A stretch of DNA of 64,000 nucleotides from an uncultured Alphaproteobacteria bacterium (GTDB taxonomy: Bacteria; Pseudomonadota; Alphaproteobacteria; HIMB59). The position numbers and the translations under genes were made by a program. How positions within the stretch are numbered: the first letter of the stretch is position 1; the number at the start of each line of letters is the position of its first letter. Shown here piece by piece: positions 30,179-39,940 of the stretch. The stretch is from assembly GCA_902610415.1 (NCBI GenBank), contig CACLVL010000003.1:1-64000 (forward strand), read 5' to 3'. The notes beneath the pieces were generated by a model, which worked only from the letters and a program-made list of their open reading frames with translations, searched no databases and was not told the origin of the DNA.

Positions 30179-31240
30179 ATGAAAAAAATTTTTACAATAA
30201 TAGCTCTCTTAGCATTTGCCTCAAGCGCTTACGCTAGAGATACAATTAGTATTGTTGGATCTTCTACAGTCTTCCCCTATGCAACAATTGGTGCAGAGAG
30301 ATTCAGTGAAGAGGGTTATAACGGAGCTACTATTGAGCCCACTGGAACTGGTGGAGGCATGAAATTATTCTGCGGTGGTTTAGGAACTAACTTTCCTGAT
30401 ATTACTAATGCTTCAAGACCTATGAAGGCAAAAGAAGCAAAACTTTGTTTAGATAATGGTGTTACAGATGTTATTGAAGTAGTTCTTGGCAACGATGGTT
30501 TGACCTTCTCTAATAGTGTTGAGGCGGACAGATTCAATTTAAAAAAAGAGCATATCTTTTTAGCAATGGCGGCTGAAGTTCCAGTTGACGGTAAAATTGT
30601 CACAAATCCTTATACCACTTGGAATGAAATCGATAGCTCATATCCAGAATACAAAATTGAAGTACTCGTTGCTCCTCCAACTTCAGGAACAAGAGATGCA
30701 TTTGATGGCCTTGTTATGGAAGAGGGGTGTGAGAGATCGGGTTACACGGAAATTAAAGGTGATGATGAGGGTTGTACGTCTTACAGAGAAGACGGAAGAA
30801 CAATTGAAATGGGAGAAAACGATACTTTAATCGTTCAAAAACTATCCGAGGACTCTGAGAGATTTGGATATTTTGGTTATAGTTTCTTAAGTGCTAACCA
30901 AGATAAAATTCAAGGCAGTATTATTGACGGTGTAGAACCTACAATGGAAACGATACAATCTTATGAGTACCCTAATGCTAGACCTTTATTTTTCTATATT
31001 AAGAAAGCACATATAGGAGTAGTACCTGGTATCCAAGAGTATGCATCACTTATGGTTTCTGATGATGCAATCGGGGAGGATGGATATCTTACAGAATATG
31101 GTTTGGCCCCTATTACTGATGATCTCACAGAGAGGACAATTGAAGCTGTAGAAGAATTATCAACAATGGATTTACAAGCCTGTGCTGATAAAAAACATCC
31201 ATTGAAAGATCTAAGTGGTTTTGGATCTGCTTGTAAGTAA
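30179..31240 (+). CDS. pstS: Phosphate ABC transporter substrate-binding protein
   Basis: Signal peptide; IVGSSTVFPYATIGAERF; PTSGTRDAFDGLVM. Confidence 0.93.
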   Translation: MKKIFTIIALLAFASSAYARDTISIVGSSTVFPYATIGAERFSEEGYNGATIEPTGTGGGMKLFCGGLGTNFPDITNASRPMKAKEAKLCLDNGVTDVIEVVLGNDGLTFSNSVEADRFNLKKEHIFLAMAAEVPVDGKIVTNPYTTWNEIDSSYPEYKIEVLVAPPTSGTRDAFDGLVMEEGCERSGYTEIKGDDEGCTSYREDGRTIEMGENDTLIVQKLSEDSERFGYFGYSFLSANQDKIQGSIIDGVEPTMETIQSYEYPNARPLFFYIKKAHIGVVPGIQEYASLMVSDDAIGEDGYLTEYGLAPITDDLTERTIEAVEELSTMDLQACADKKHPLKDLSGFGSACK

Positions 31241-31266
31241 AAGAAAATTTAATTTATTCACAGGGG

Positions 31267-31290
31267 GGGGGCTGCAAATAGCCCCCTTTT
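31267..31290 (+). terminator. Terminator/attenuator hairpin between pstS and pstC
   Basis: GGGGGCT-gcaaat-AGCCCCC then TTTT. Confidence 0.78.
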
Positions 31291-31322
31291 GCATTTGATA
31301 ATTTGATATAAAAAAGTCTTAA

Positions 31323-32708
31323 ATGTTCTACCCAGTATTATTTTTATTACTGCTTTCAATTGTAGGCTTTTATCTCAATAAAAATAAATCTGTTTATTTA
31401 TCTAAAAATCAAAAATTAGCGAGCCTTCCTGCATATTATGGATACCTAGCTTTTCTCTATATTTTTGTCCCTGCTATAATTATTTGGCTTGGATTGCTTA
31501 TCGGTAAAAGTTTCATTCTACAAAATTATCTAATTTTAACTTTAGGAGACTCATTAAGCATTATGAACTCAGATGAAATTAATTTGTTCATGAGTAAAGT
31601 TAAAAATTTGTCTTTAGGGATTTCTTTTGGCAATGAAACTGATCTAGAAAAATTTGCGGCAGAAAAAATTATAAGTTTTGACAAAATATTTTCTTTGCTC
31701 ACTTATTTAGTTCTTACTCTATCTTCTATTCTTGCTTTTCTAATTGCTAGAAAAAAAGTTATTCCTAATTTTAAAAGCCAAAGGACTGTTGAAAAAATCG
31801 TTAATCGCTTTATTCAAATTTGTTCTCTTATTGCTATTTTAATTACTCTAGGAATTTTTCTCTCACTTGTTTTTGAAACATTAAATTTTTTCAGCTATGT
31901 CAATCCATTACATTTTTTATTTGGTCTGAATTGGAGTCCAAATAAAGCTTTTGTAATTGATAGTGCCGAAACAATTGACAAAGATATTTTAAGAGATGCT
32001 TTTGGAATAATACCTTTGCTTGGAGGAACGCTGCTCATTGCTTTTTTAGCGATGATTGTTGCCATTCCTCTAGGTCTTATGTCAGCTATTTATCTTGCAG
32101 AGTATGCACCAAAAAAAATTAGAGATTTTTCTAAACCTGTTATTGAAATTTTAGCAGGAATTCCAACCGTAGTTTATGGCTTTTTTGCAGCCTTGGTCGT
32201 TGCCCCTAAGATAGTAATTTTTGGGAAATCAATGGGTTTTGAAGTCTCCTCTGAAAGCGCTTTAGCAGCAGGTCTTGTGATGGGAGTTATGATTATCCCA
32301 TTTGTATCATCATTATCAGATGATGTTATTAATGCTGTCCCTCAAAGCTTAAGGGATGGTTCATATGCATTGGGTGCTACAAAATCTGAAACGATTATCA
32401 AAGTTATATTACCCTCTGCTTTACCCGGTATTATTGGCTCTTTCCTTTTAGCTATTTCTAGAGCAATTGGTGAGACAATGATTGTTGTTATGGCAGCTAG
32501 TCTTCAAGCAAATTTAACTATCAATCCCTTAGAGCCAGCAACAACAATTACAACTCAAATTGTTACAGCATTAACGGGAGATACTGAGTTCGATAATCCT
32601 AAAACTTTAGTTGCTTTTGCTTTAGGACTAACATTATTTTTTATCACTTTATTCCTAAATTATTTTGCTCTTAAAATTGTAAAGAAATATAGAGAAATAT
32701 ATGACTAA
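31323..32708 (+). CDS. pstC: Phosphate ABC transporter permease
   Basis: BPD permease with GIPTVVYGFFA and GATKSETIIKVILPSALPGIIGS. Confidence 0.93.
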   Translation: MFYPVLFLLLLSIVGFYLNKNKSVYLSKNQKLASLPAYYGYLAFLYIFVPAIIIWLGLLIGKSFILQNYLILTLGDSLSIMNSDEINLFMSKVKNLSLGISFGNETDLEKFAAEKIISFDKIFSLLTYLVLTLSSILAFLIARKKVIPNFKSQRTVEKIVNRFIQICSLIAILITLGIFLSLVFETLNFFSYVNPLHFLFGLNWSPNKAFVIDSAETIDKDILRDAFGIIPLLGGTLLIAFLAMIVAIPLGLMSAIYLAEYAPKKIRDFSKPVIEILAGIPTVVYGFFAALVVAPKIVIFGKSMGFEVSSESALAAGLVMGVMIIPFVSSLSDDVINAVPQSLRDGSYALGATKSETIIKVILPSALPGIIGSFLLAISRAIGETMIVVMAASLQANLTINPLEPATTITTQIVTALTGDTEFDNPKTLVAFALGLTLFFITLFLNYFALKIVKKYREIYD

Positions 32709-33951
32709 TTTGATCAAAAGAAAAAAAGCTGAGACAAGATTTCAATTATACGGTATATTTGCAGTCAGCCTTTCTCTTCTTTTTGTTTTAACTTTAATAG
32801 TCAATATTTTTTCTTCTGGTGTAGGAGGTTTTTATAAAACAAGTTTTTTAATGGAAATTTATTTTGATCAAAAACTTTTAAAGTTAGAAGATAGTCCCTC
32901 TAGTGAACAAATTGAGGATGCATCATTTAGAAAACTTATCTCTCACAATTTTAAAGAAAATTTCTCTCAATACTCGAAAGATGAAATAAAACAAATTAAA
33001 AAATTATTTTATCGAAAGATCGACAAAGAGACTCAAAGTTATCTTCTAAAAAATCCCGAATATTTAAATCAAAAAGTTGAATTATTGTTTACAGCTTCAA
33101 CTGATATAGATCAGATTCATAAAGGTAATTTCAATCGCAATATTCCAGAAAAACAAAGATCAATAAATAATTTTCAATTAGGTATTTATGATCAATTTAT
33201 TGAGACTGGAAAAGTAAAAAAAGTATTTAATAAGAGATATTTTACATCGGGTGACTCTCGTGATCCTGAGTCTGCTGGTGTCGCCAGTTCGGTGATGGGA
33301 TCAGTTTTCACAATTCTCATTTGTTTTTTACTTAGTTTCCCGATAGCAATATTTGCCTCAATTTATTTAGAGGAATTTGCCAAGTCAGGTAAAGTTACTG
33401 ATTTAATTGAGATAAATATTAATAATTTAGCAGCTGTTCCATCAATTATTTTTGGTTTACTGGGCCTAGGAATATTATTGAATTTCTTTGGTTTACCAAG
33501 ATCTACATCTTTAGTTGGAGGCATGGTTTTATCATTCATGACCTTACCCACGATTATTGTAGCTTGTAGATCGTCATTAAGAGCTGTGCCCCCATCTATT
33601 CGAGAAGGTGCTTTAGCTTTAGGAGCAACAAAAAATCAAGTTGTTTTTCATCACGTTCTTCCACTGGCAATGCCTGGAACTTTAACTGGTACAATTATAG
33701 GCTTGGCTAGAGCGGTAGGTGAGACCGCGCCATTACTAATGATAGGAATGGTTGCTTTTATTATGAATGTTCCAAATACCCCTTTAGAACCAGCCGTAGG
33801 TATGCCTGCTCAAATCTATTTATGGTCAGAGAGTGCGGAGCGAGGATTTATTGAAAAAACTTCTTCGGCTATTATTTTATTGTTGATCTTTTTAATTGTT
33901 GTAAATTTTGTTTCTGTTTATTTCAGAAAGAAATATGAAAAAAAATGGTAA
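32701..33951 (+). CDS. pstA: Phosphate ABC transporter permease
   Basis: [37 protein letters not shown]. Confidence 0.93.
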   Translation: MTNLIKRKKAETRFQLYGIFAVSLSLLFVLTLIVNIFSSGVGGFYKTSFLMEIYFDQKLLKLEDSPSSEQIEDASFRKLISHNFKENFSQYSKDEIKQIKKLFYRKIDKETQSYLLKNPEYLNQKVELLFTASTDIDQIHKGNFNRNIPEKQRSINNFQLGIYDQFIETGKVKKVFNKRYFTSGDSRDPESAGVASSVMGSVFTILICFLLSFPIAIFASIYLEEFAKSGKVTDLIEININNLAAVPSIIFGLLGLGILLNFFGLPRSTSLVGGMVLSFMTLPTIIVACRSSLRAVPPSIREGALALGATKNQVVFHHVLPLAMPGTLTGTIIGLARAVGETAPLLMIGMVAFIMNVPNTPLEPAVGMPAQIYLWSESAERGFIEKTSSAIILLLIFLIVVNFVSVYFRKKYEKKW

Positions 33952-34703
33952 ACGCAATTACAACTGAAAACGTTAATGTCTTTTATGGTGATAAACAGGC
34001 CATAAATAATATCTCTCTTAATTTTTTAAAAAATAAAGTCACTGCTCTGATCGGACCCTCTGGTTGTGGTAAATCAACTTTTCTGCGATGTTTAAATCGA
34101 ATGAATGACGTTATCGAAATTTGTAGAGTTGAGGGAAAAATTTCAATTAATGATCAAGATATTTACAAGGATCAAATTGAAGTTGAACAACTTAGAGAAA
34201 AAGTAGGAATGGTTTTTCAAAAACCTAACCCGTTCCCAAAATCAATTTACGATAATGTTGCTTATGGTCCTAGAATTCATGGCTTTACTGATAAAAAAAA
34301 TGAAATGGATGAAATTGTAGCAACTGCTCTTAAAAAAGCAGGACTATTTGAAGAGGTTAAAGATCGCCTAGATGATCTAGGCACTAGTTTATCAGGCGGC
34401 CAACAGCAAAGACTGTGTATCGCACGTGCTATTGCCGTCAAGCCAGAAGTAATCTTAATGGATGAACCTTGTTCTGCTCTTGACCCGATAGCTACTTCTA
34501 TTATTGAAGAACTAATTACTGAACTTAAAGAGAGCTATACTATAATTATTGTTACTCACTCTATGCAACAAGCTGCTAGAGTATCAGATAAAACAGCTTT
34601 TTTTCATTTAGGTAATTTAATTGAAGAGGGAGATACTACTAAAATTTTCACGAAACCAGATAACCAAAAAACTAATGATTATATTACAGGAAGGTTTGGC
34701 TAA
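33945..34703 (+). CDS. pstB: Phosphate ABC transporter ATPase
   Basis: [44 protein letters not shown]. Confidence 0.97.
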   Translation: MVNAITTENVNVFYGDKQAINNISLNFLKNKVTALIGPSGCGKSTFLRCLNRMNDVIEICRVEGKISINDQDIYKDQIEVEQLREKVGMVFQKPNPFPKSIYDNVAYGPRIHGFTDKKNEMDEIVATALKKAGLFEEVKDRLDDLGTSLSGGQQQRLCIARAIAVKPEVILMDEPCSALDPIATSIIEELITELKESYTIIIVTHSMQQAARVSDKTAFFHLGNLIEEGDTTKIFTKPDNQKTNDYITGRFG

Positions 34704-34705
34704 GA

Positions 34706-35362
34706 ATGCAGCACACAGATAAAAATTATGAAAATCAAATAAATTTAATTAATGAAAAGCTAGTAAAGATGGGATCAATTTTAGAACAACAGTTCAGCGA
34801 TGCCTTAAAAGTTGTTGCTTCAAGAGATCAAAATTTAGCAAATAAAGTTATTGAAAAAGATGACCTAATTAACCAACTCAATCATGATATTAGCGATTTA
34901 GTCTTCCAGATTATTGCAATGAGACAGCCCATGGCAGACGACTTAAGATTTTTATTTTGCTCAATTAAAATTATCAGAGATCTGGAAAGAATAGGGGATC
35001 ATTTAACAACTGTTGCAAAAAAAGGATACCGAGTCAGCACGAATATCCCTGATCAGCTAATTGAAAAACTTGAAGTTTTAGGTGGAAAAGCCTCTGTGAT
35101 GACACACGATGCATTGAATTGTTTATTTGAGAGAAAATTAGCTCAAGCTGATCAAATTGCCGAGAGAGACAATATAATTGATACTCTTCATGGAAACTTT
35201 ATTAAAGATGTCCTCTCTTATATGAAAGGACATGACGATTTTATACCAGACTCTTTAGCTTTAATTCAGATTTCAAAAGGCATTGAGCGCATTGGAGATT
35301 ATGTAACTAACATTATGGAAGAGGTTCATTTCTTGATTGAAGGTAAGTATAACAATTCTTAA
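34706..35362 (+). CDS. phoU: Phosphate signalling complex protein PhoU
   Basis: IIAMRQPMADDLRFLFCSIKIIRDLERIGDH repeat organisation. Confidence 0.95.
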   Translation: MQHTDKNYENQINLINEKLVKMGSILEQQFSDALKVVASRDQNLANKVIEKDDLINQLNHDISDLVFQIIAMRQPMADDLRFLFCSIKIIRDLERIGDHLTTVAKKGYRVSTNIPDQLIEKLEVLGGKASVMTHDALNCLFERKLAQADQIAERDNIIDTLHGNFIKDVLSYMKGHDDFIPDSLALIQISKGIERIGDYVTNIMEEVHFLIEGKYNNS

Positions 35363-35859
35363 AGTTGTTTCCTTTTATTTTGTATTTTCTTTTTTACACG
35401 CCAACGTAAGTTGCTTCTTACAATAAAGCCAACACAATCCTTAGTACCACATCTACAAGGATGGTCTTCAAGATAATGCATGTCGTAACCGTAATCATAA
35501 GAAAGCTCTTCACCTTTTTTTATATCTCTGATTGCACTTATCCAAATTTTTCCTCTGATAATATCTGTTTCACAATTAGGGTCACATGAGTGATTAATAT
35601 ATTTAGCTAAGTTCCAAGAAACTTTGCCGTTAATATCATAGCGTTGGTTTAACGTAAAAATATAAACAGAACCAACTTTCCCTTCCTTTTTATTAGCTTC
35701 AATATGCACATCTGCAATCTTGTCTGATTGAGCCTTTGTTATTTTTAGGCCACGGTATTCTATGATTCGAGTACCACTTTCAATATCTGTTTTGGCAAAC
35801 AAGCCAGATGAATGAATACGAGAATTTTTTTTAATATAAAGTTTTTGATTTGTAGACAT
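35359..35859 (-). CDS. SET-domain protein-lysine methyltransferase-like protein
   Basis: SGLFAKTDIESGTRIIEYRG, NHSCDPNCE, GEELSYDYGYD and post-SET CRCGTKDCVGFI. Confidence 0.9.
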   Translation of the reverse strand: MSTNQKLYIKKNSRIHSSGLFAKTDIESGTRIIEYRGLKITKAQSDKIADVHIEANKKEGKVGSVYIFTLNQRYDINGKVSWNLAKYINHSCDPNCETDIIRGKIWISAIRDIKKGEELSYDYGYDMHYLEDHPCRCGTKDCVGFIVRSNLRWRVKKKIQNKRKQL

Positions 35860-35935
35860 AAAAAATAAAAATGCATCTTGGCATAAGTCATTTAAAAGTA
35901 AAGATCGTCTTATCGTTTTATGATAAACTTTTATC

Positions 35936-36415
35936 TTGACTTATAGTTTCAAGAAAACAAATTCATCAGATTTTTTAATTCAATATAAAGAACCCTTGGA
36001 AATTTTGTGGAGCAATGACTCCATTGATAAGCACTTTGATAATAAAAAAAGTATTAACATAGAAATGAGCTTAGATAGCAACTTTATAGGTGTTATTATA
36101 GGGCACTATCTTTACCAAAGTTCAGATCTTGATGAATTTGAAATTTTACACATCGCAATTTTGCCAAAATTCAGGAACAGAGGTTTTGCTTTAAACTTAA
36201 TGAAAGAGCTTGAAAAATTGATAAATATCAACAAAAAATCACTAAAAATATTCCTAGAGGTAAGCTCCTCTAATAAATTTGCTATTAAACTTTATGAAAA
36301 ATTAGGCTATAAAGCCTACAATGAAAGAAAAAACTATTACCGGAGTAAGTCTATAAACGCTCCAAATTCGCAAGACGCAATTTTGTTTGTAAAATCCCTT
36401 AATGCCATCAAATAA
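35936..36415 (+). CDS. rimI: GNAT acetyltransferase, RimI-like
   Basis: ILHIAILPKFRNRGFALNLMKEL...NKFAIKLYEKLGYKAYNERKNYY; directly upstream of miaB. Confidence 0.75.
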   Translation: MTYSFKKTNSSDFLIQYKEPLEILWSNDSIDKHFDNKKSINIEMSLDSNFIGVIIGHYLYQSSDLDEFEILHIAILPKFRNRGFALNLMKELEKLININKKSLKIFLEVSSSNKFAIKLYEKLGYKAYNERKNYYRSKSINAPNSQDAILFVKSLNAIK

Positions 36416-37718
36416 GAAATTTTATATTAGAACATTTGGTTGTCAGATGAATGTTTATGATTCTGATAAAATGAAAGATATTTTTCTTTCTCATAATATC
36501 AATCAAACCGATGACTTTCAAAATGCAGACTATGTAGTTTTAAATACTTGCCACATCCGTGAAAAGGCAACAGAAAAAACATTTTCAGATTTAGGAAAAA
36601 TTCATAAAAAAGGAAAAGAAGACCAAAAAGTTATCGTGGCTGGTTGTGTAGCTCAAGCTGAAGGTGAATTAATTCAAAAAAGGGCACCCTATGTGGACTT
36701 AGTGATCGGACCACAATCCATTCACTCATTAAATAAATTTTTAGATAAAAATAATTTACCTAGGACATCTATTACTGAATTTGATGTGAATGAAAAATTT
36801 GACACACTCAATCATATTAAAACGAATACATCGAATAAATCTGCATTTGTGACTATCCAAGAAGGCTGTGATAAGTTTTGTCATTTCTGTGTTGTTCCTT
36901 ATACAAGAGGATCAGAATATTCTAGAACAGTTAAGGAAATCTCTGATGAGGTTAAATCTTTAATTGATCAGGGTGTGGTGGAATTCACACTTTTAGGTCA
37001 AAATGTTAATGCCTATCATGGTTTAGACACTCAAGGTCAATCAAATAATCTAGCATCTCTTATTAACAGTATTAGTTTAATAGATGGAGTTGAAAGAATT
37101 ACTTATTCTACAAGTCACCCTGTGAATATGACTGATGACCTTATTTCCCTTCATGGTGAAAACTCTAAACTTATGCCCTATCTTCACCTTCCTGTTCAAT
37201 CAGGTTCCGACAAAGTTTTAAAATTAATGAATAGAAAACATACTAGGGATTATTATTTTGAAATCATCGAAAAGGTAAGAAAAGTAAAACCTGATATAGC
37301 ACTTTCCTCTGACTTTATTATTGGTTTTCCTGGAGAAACAGACAAAGATTTTGAAGACACAATCGAACTAATTGAAAGAGTTAAATACATGAATTCTTAT
37401 TCTTTTAAGTACAGCCCAAGACCAGGTACACCTGCAGCCGATCGTGAAGAAATAGATGATGTAATTCTCAATGAGCGATTAAAGATCACACAAGATTTAC
37501 TTAATCAACAACAAATTGAATACAACAACCAGTTTGTAAAAAAGACGGTGCAAGTTTTAATCGATGGTGCCGGTAAACATACTGGACAAATCAAAGGGAA
37601 GTCACAATTTAATCAAAGTGTAGCGCTTCAAGGTGAAAAAGAAACTATCGGTCAAATAATACCTGTACAAATTAAAGAGGTTTTAACACACTCTTTACTT
37701 GGAGAAAAAATTAATTGA
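36402..37718 (+). CDS. miaB: tRNA-2-methylthio-N6-isopentenyladenosine methylthiotransferase
   Basis: TFGCQMNVYDSD; radical-SAM CDKFCHFCVVPYTRG; C-terminal TRAM. Confidence 0.96.
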   Translation: MPSNKKFYIRTFGCQMNVYDSDKMKDIFLSHNINQTDDFQNADYVVLNTCHIREKATEKTFSDLGKIHKKGKEDQKVIVAGCVAQAEGELIQKRAPYVDLVIGPQSIHSLNKFLDKNNLPRTSITEFDVNEKFDTLNHIKTNTSNKSAFVTIQEGCDKFCHFCVVPYTRGSEYSRTVKEISDEVKSLIDQGVVEFTLLGQNVNAYHGLDTQGQSNNLASLINSISLIDGVERITYSTSHPVNMTDDLISLHGENSKLMPYLHLPVQSGSDKVLKLMNRKHTRDYYFEIIEKVRKVKPDIALSSDFIIGFPGETDKDFEDTIELIERVKYMNSYSFKYSPRPGTPAADREEIDDVILNERLKITQDLLNQQQIEYNNQFVKKTVQVLIDGAGKHTGQIKGKSQFNQSVALQGEKETIGQIIPVQIKEVLTHSLLGEKIN

Positions 37719-38671
37719 GTCCAGTAAATATTTCTTCTCACCAAAAACAATTAGAGTTTGAGGATAATCGATTTCTCTCAAGCTTATTTGGGTATCACGA
37801 TAAAAATTTAAAAGTTTTAGAAAACAAATTCAAAGTAAAGCTTTATACTAGAGGTAATCTCTTATCTATCAAAGGAAATCGAGATCCAGTTGAAAAAGCA
37901 TTTTTTATAATTGAAGGTTTATACAAAAAATTAAAAAATAATGATATTTCTGCTGAGGAAATTGAAAGTAATATTGATTTAGCAAAACCTACCTATATCA
38001 AAGAGCAAATCGAACAAGATCAAAAATTTCAAATTAATACAAAATTAAAAACAATTTATCCAAAGACTAAAAATCAAGAAATCTTTTTAAAAGAGATCAG
38101 ATCAAAAGATATTGTTTTTGCAGTTGGTCCTGCTGGTACAGGGAAAACATACCTAGCTGTTGCTTATGCAGTAAGTTTATTTGTTGAAGGAAGAATTAAT
38201 CGCTTGATATTATCAAGACCTGCTGTTGAAGCGGGAGAGCGGCTTGGTTTTTTACCTGGAGATATGAAAGAGAAGATAGATCCTTATCTACGTCCTTTGT
38301 ATGACGCTTTATATGAAATGATGCCAGGTGAGGAAATTGACCGAAAAATGGTCAATAATTTAATAGAAATAGCTCCCCTTGCTTTCATGAGAGGAAGAAC
38401 TTTGAATAAATCCTTTATCATTTTAGATGAAGCACAAAATACGTTATCAACTCAGATGAAAATGTTTCTGACTAGATTAGGGCAAAATTCAAAAATGGTG
38501 ATTACAGGAGATTTAAGTCAGAAAGATTTACCCGATAATGCAAAAAGTGGAATGCAGGATGCGATGGAAAAATTAGAAAAAGTAAAAGATATTGGCTTTG
38601 TACATTTAAATAGTAGTGATGTGTGTCGACATACATTAGTTGAAAAAATAATTAATGCTTACGATAAGTAA
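37715..38671 (+). CDS. ybeZ: PhoH-like ATPase (YbeZ)
   Basis: FAVGPAGTGKTYLAVAYAV; LSRPAVEAGERLGFLPGD; ILDEAQNT; TTG start overlapping the miaB stop. Confidence 0.95.
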   Translation: MSPVNISSHQKQLEFEDNRFLSSLFGYHDKNLKVLENKFKVKLYTRGNLLSIKGNRDPVEKAFFIIEGLYKKLKNNDISAEEIESNIDLAKPTYIKEQIEQDQKFQINTKLKTIYPKTKNQEIFLKEIRSKDIVFAVGPAGTGKTYLAVAYAVSLFVEGRINRLILSRPAVEAGERLGFLPGDMKEKIDPYLRPLYDALYEMMPGEEIDRKMVNNLIEIAPLAFMRGRTLNKSFIILDEAQNTLSTQMKMFLTRLGQNSKMVITGDLSQKDLPDNAKSGMQDAMEKLEKVKDIGFVHLNSSDVCRHTLVEKIINAYDK

Positions 38672-38673
38672 TT

Positions 38674-39123
38674 TTGAGGATTAGTAATAAAAAATTTGTG
38701 ATAGAGATAATCGGAGACGATAATTTAGAAAAATTTCTGGAAAGCTCAAAAGAAAAGATTAAAAAATTATCAGAATACTTTCAAACTATTCATCAAGCAG
38801 ATCACAAAACACAAGTTACAATAAAAATTGTTTCAAATGATGAAATTAAAAGCATGAATAAAAATTTTAGAAAAAAGAATAAAATAACAGATGTACTATC
38901 TTTTCCTGATGGAGACTTTGCAGGTGATATAGCTATTGCAGACAGTTATATTTTAAATAAAAATAAAAAAATTAATGAACAAAACTTTTATATGCTTGTG
39001 AGCCATGGATTACATCATTTATTCGGCTATGACCACTATGATAAACAATCAAGAAGAAATATGAGATTCTTAGAGAATACTTTTATGAAATTTTTAGGTT
39101 TAAAAAAAGTACATGAAAATTAA
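38674..39123 (+). CDS. ybeY: Endoribonuclease YbeY
   Basis: DVLSFPDGD and HGLHHLFGYDH metal site. Confidence 0.93.
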   Translation: MRISNKKFVIEIIGDDNLEKFLESSKEKIKKLSEYFQTIHQADHKTQVTIKIVSNDEIKSMNKNFRKKNKITDVLSFPDGDFAGDIAIADSYILNKNKKINEQNFYMLVSHGLHHLFGYDHYDKQSRRNMRFLENTFMKFLGLKKVHEN

Positions 39124-39940
39124 AAAAAATTTAGCAATTAAATTAGTCAAAGAACTAATACAAGATGAAAACTTTAAAAAAGATATCATAGACCTTATTT
39201 CTGCAACATCAGACAGCTCAGGGATTGCAAAAAATGAAGAGAAGAAGATTTTTAATAATCTTTTGAAGGTACACAAAAAAACAGTTGATGATGTTATGGT
39301 GCCTAGGGGTGAAATAATCTTTATCGATCAAAACATTAACAAAGAAAACATCATTAAAATTATTAATAAAGAAGCACACTCAAGAATGCCTGTGGTTAAA
39401 AATGACTTAGAGCATTGCTTAGGAATGGTTCACATTAAAGACTTATTTAAAAAAATTAATAATAAATCCTTTAATATCAAGAGTTTACTGAGAGAAGTTA
39501 TCTATATTCCTTCAGCGACACCAGTTTTCAACCTCCTACAAAAAATGAAAAAACAAAACATTCACCTAGCGATTGTGATGGATGAATTTAATAGTGTGAC
39601 GGGTTTAGTAACCATTGAAGACCTTGTGGAAGAAATAGTTGGTGAGATTGAAGACGAGCATGACAAGGACGAAGCGCCAATGTACCGCCAAAAGAATGAG
39701 AACATTATCATGGACGCTGCGATGCTAGTGGATGATTTCGAAAGGGAATTCGATGTAAATATTCCCGAGGATTTAAAAGAGGATGTTGGAACAATAGGTG
39801 GTATAATATTCAATATGGCAGGCCGCATTCCCAAGAAAAAAGAAAAATTTACAATTAATAAAAAATTATCTTTCACCATTCACAAGGTATCAACAAGAAA
39901 AATTCTTGAAGTTGTGGTTAGTGGTGTTAAATCTCAATAA
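39113..39940 (+). CDS. corC: CorC/HlyC-type CBS-domain protein
   Basis: VDDVMVPRGEIIFID, paired CBS repeats, VTIEDLVEEIVGEIEDEHD. Confidence 0.9.
   Translation: MKIKKNLAIKLVKELIQDENFKKDIIDLISATSDSSGIAKNEEKKIFNNLLKVHKKTVDDVMVPRGEIIFIDQNINKENIIKIINKEAHSRMPVVKNDLEHCLGMVHIKDLFKKINNKSFNIKSLLREVIYIPSATPVFNLLQKMKKQNIHLAIVMDEFNSVTGLVTIEDLVEEIVGEIEDEHDKDEAPMYRQKNENIIMDAAMLVDDFEREFDVNIPEDLKEDVGTIGGIIFNMAGRIPKKKEKFTINKKLSFTIHKVSTRKILEVVVSGVKSQ

Noticed and set aside
31262-31272. Run of nine G residues as a possible assembly error or phase-variable tract
   Set aside because: It is intergenic and its 3' part pairs with CCCCC in a good terminator stem, so a terminator explains it better; exact G count is still worth checking in reads.
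39562-39879. 105-aa minus-strand ORF
   Set aside because: Antisense to corC; shadow of the coding frame.
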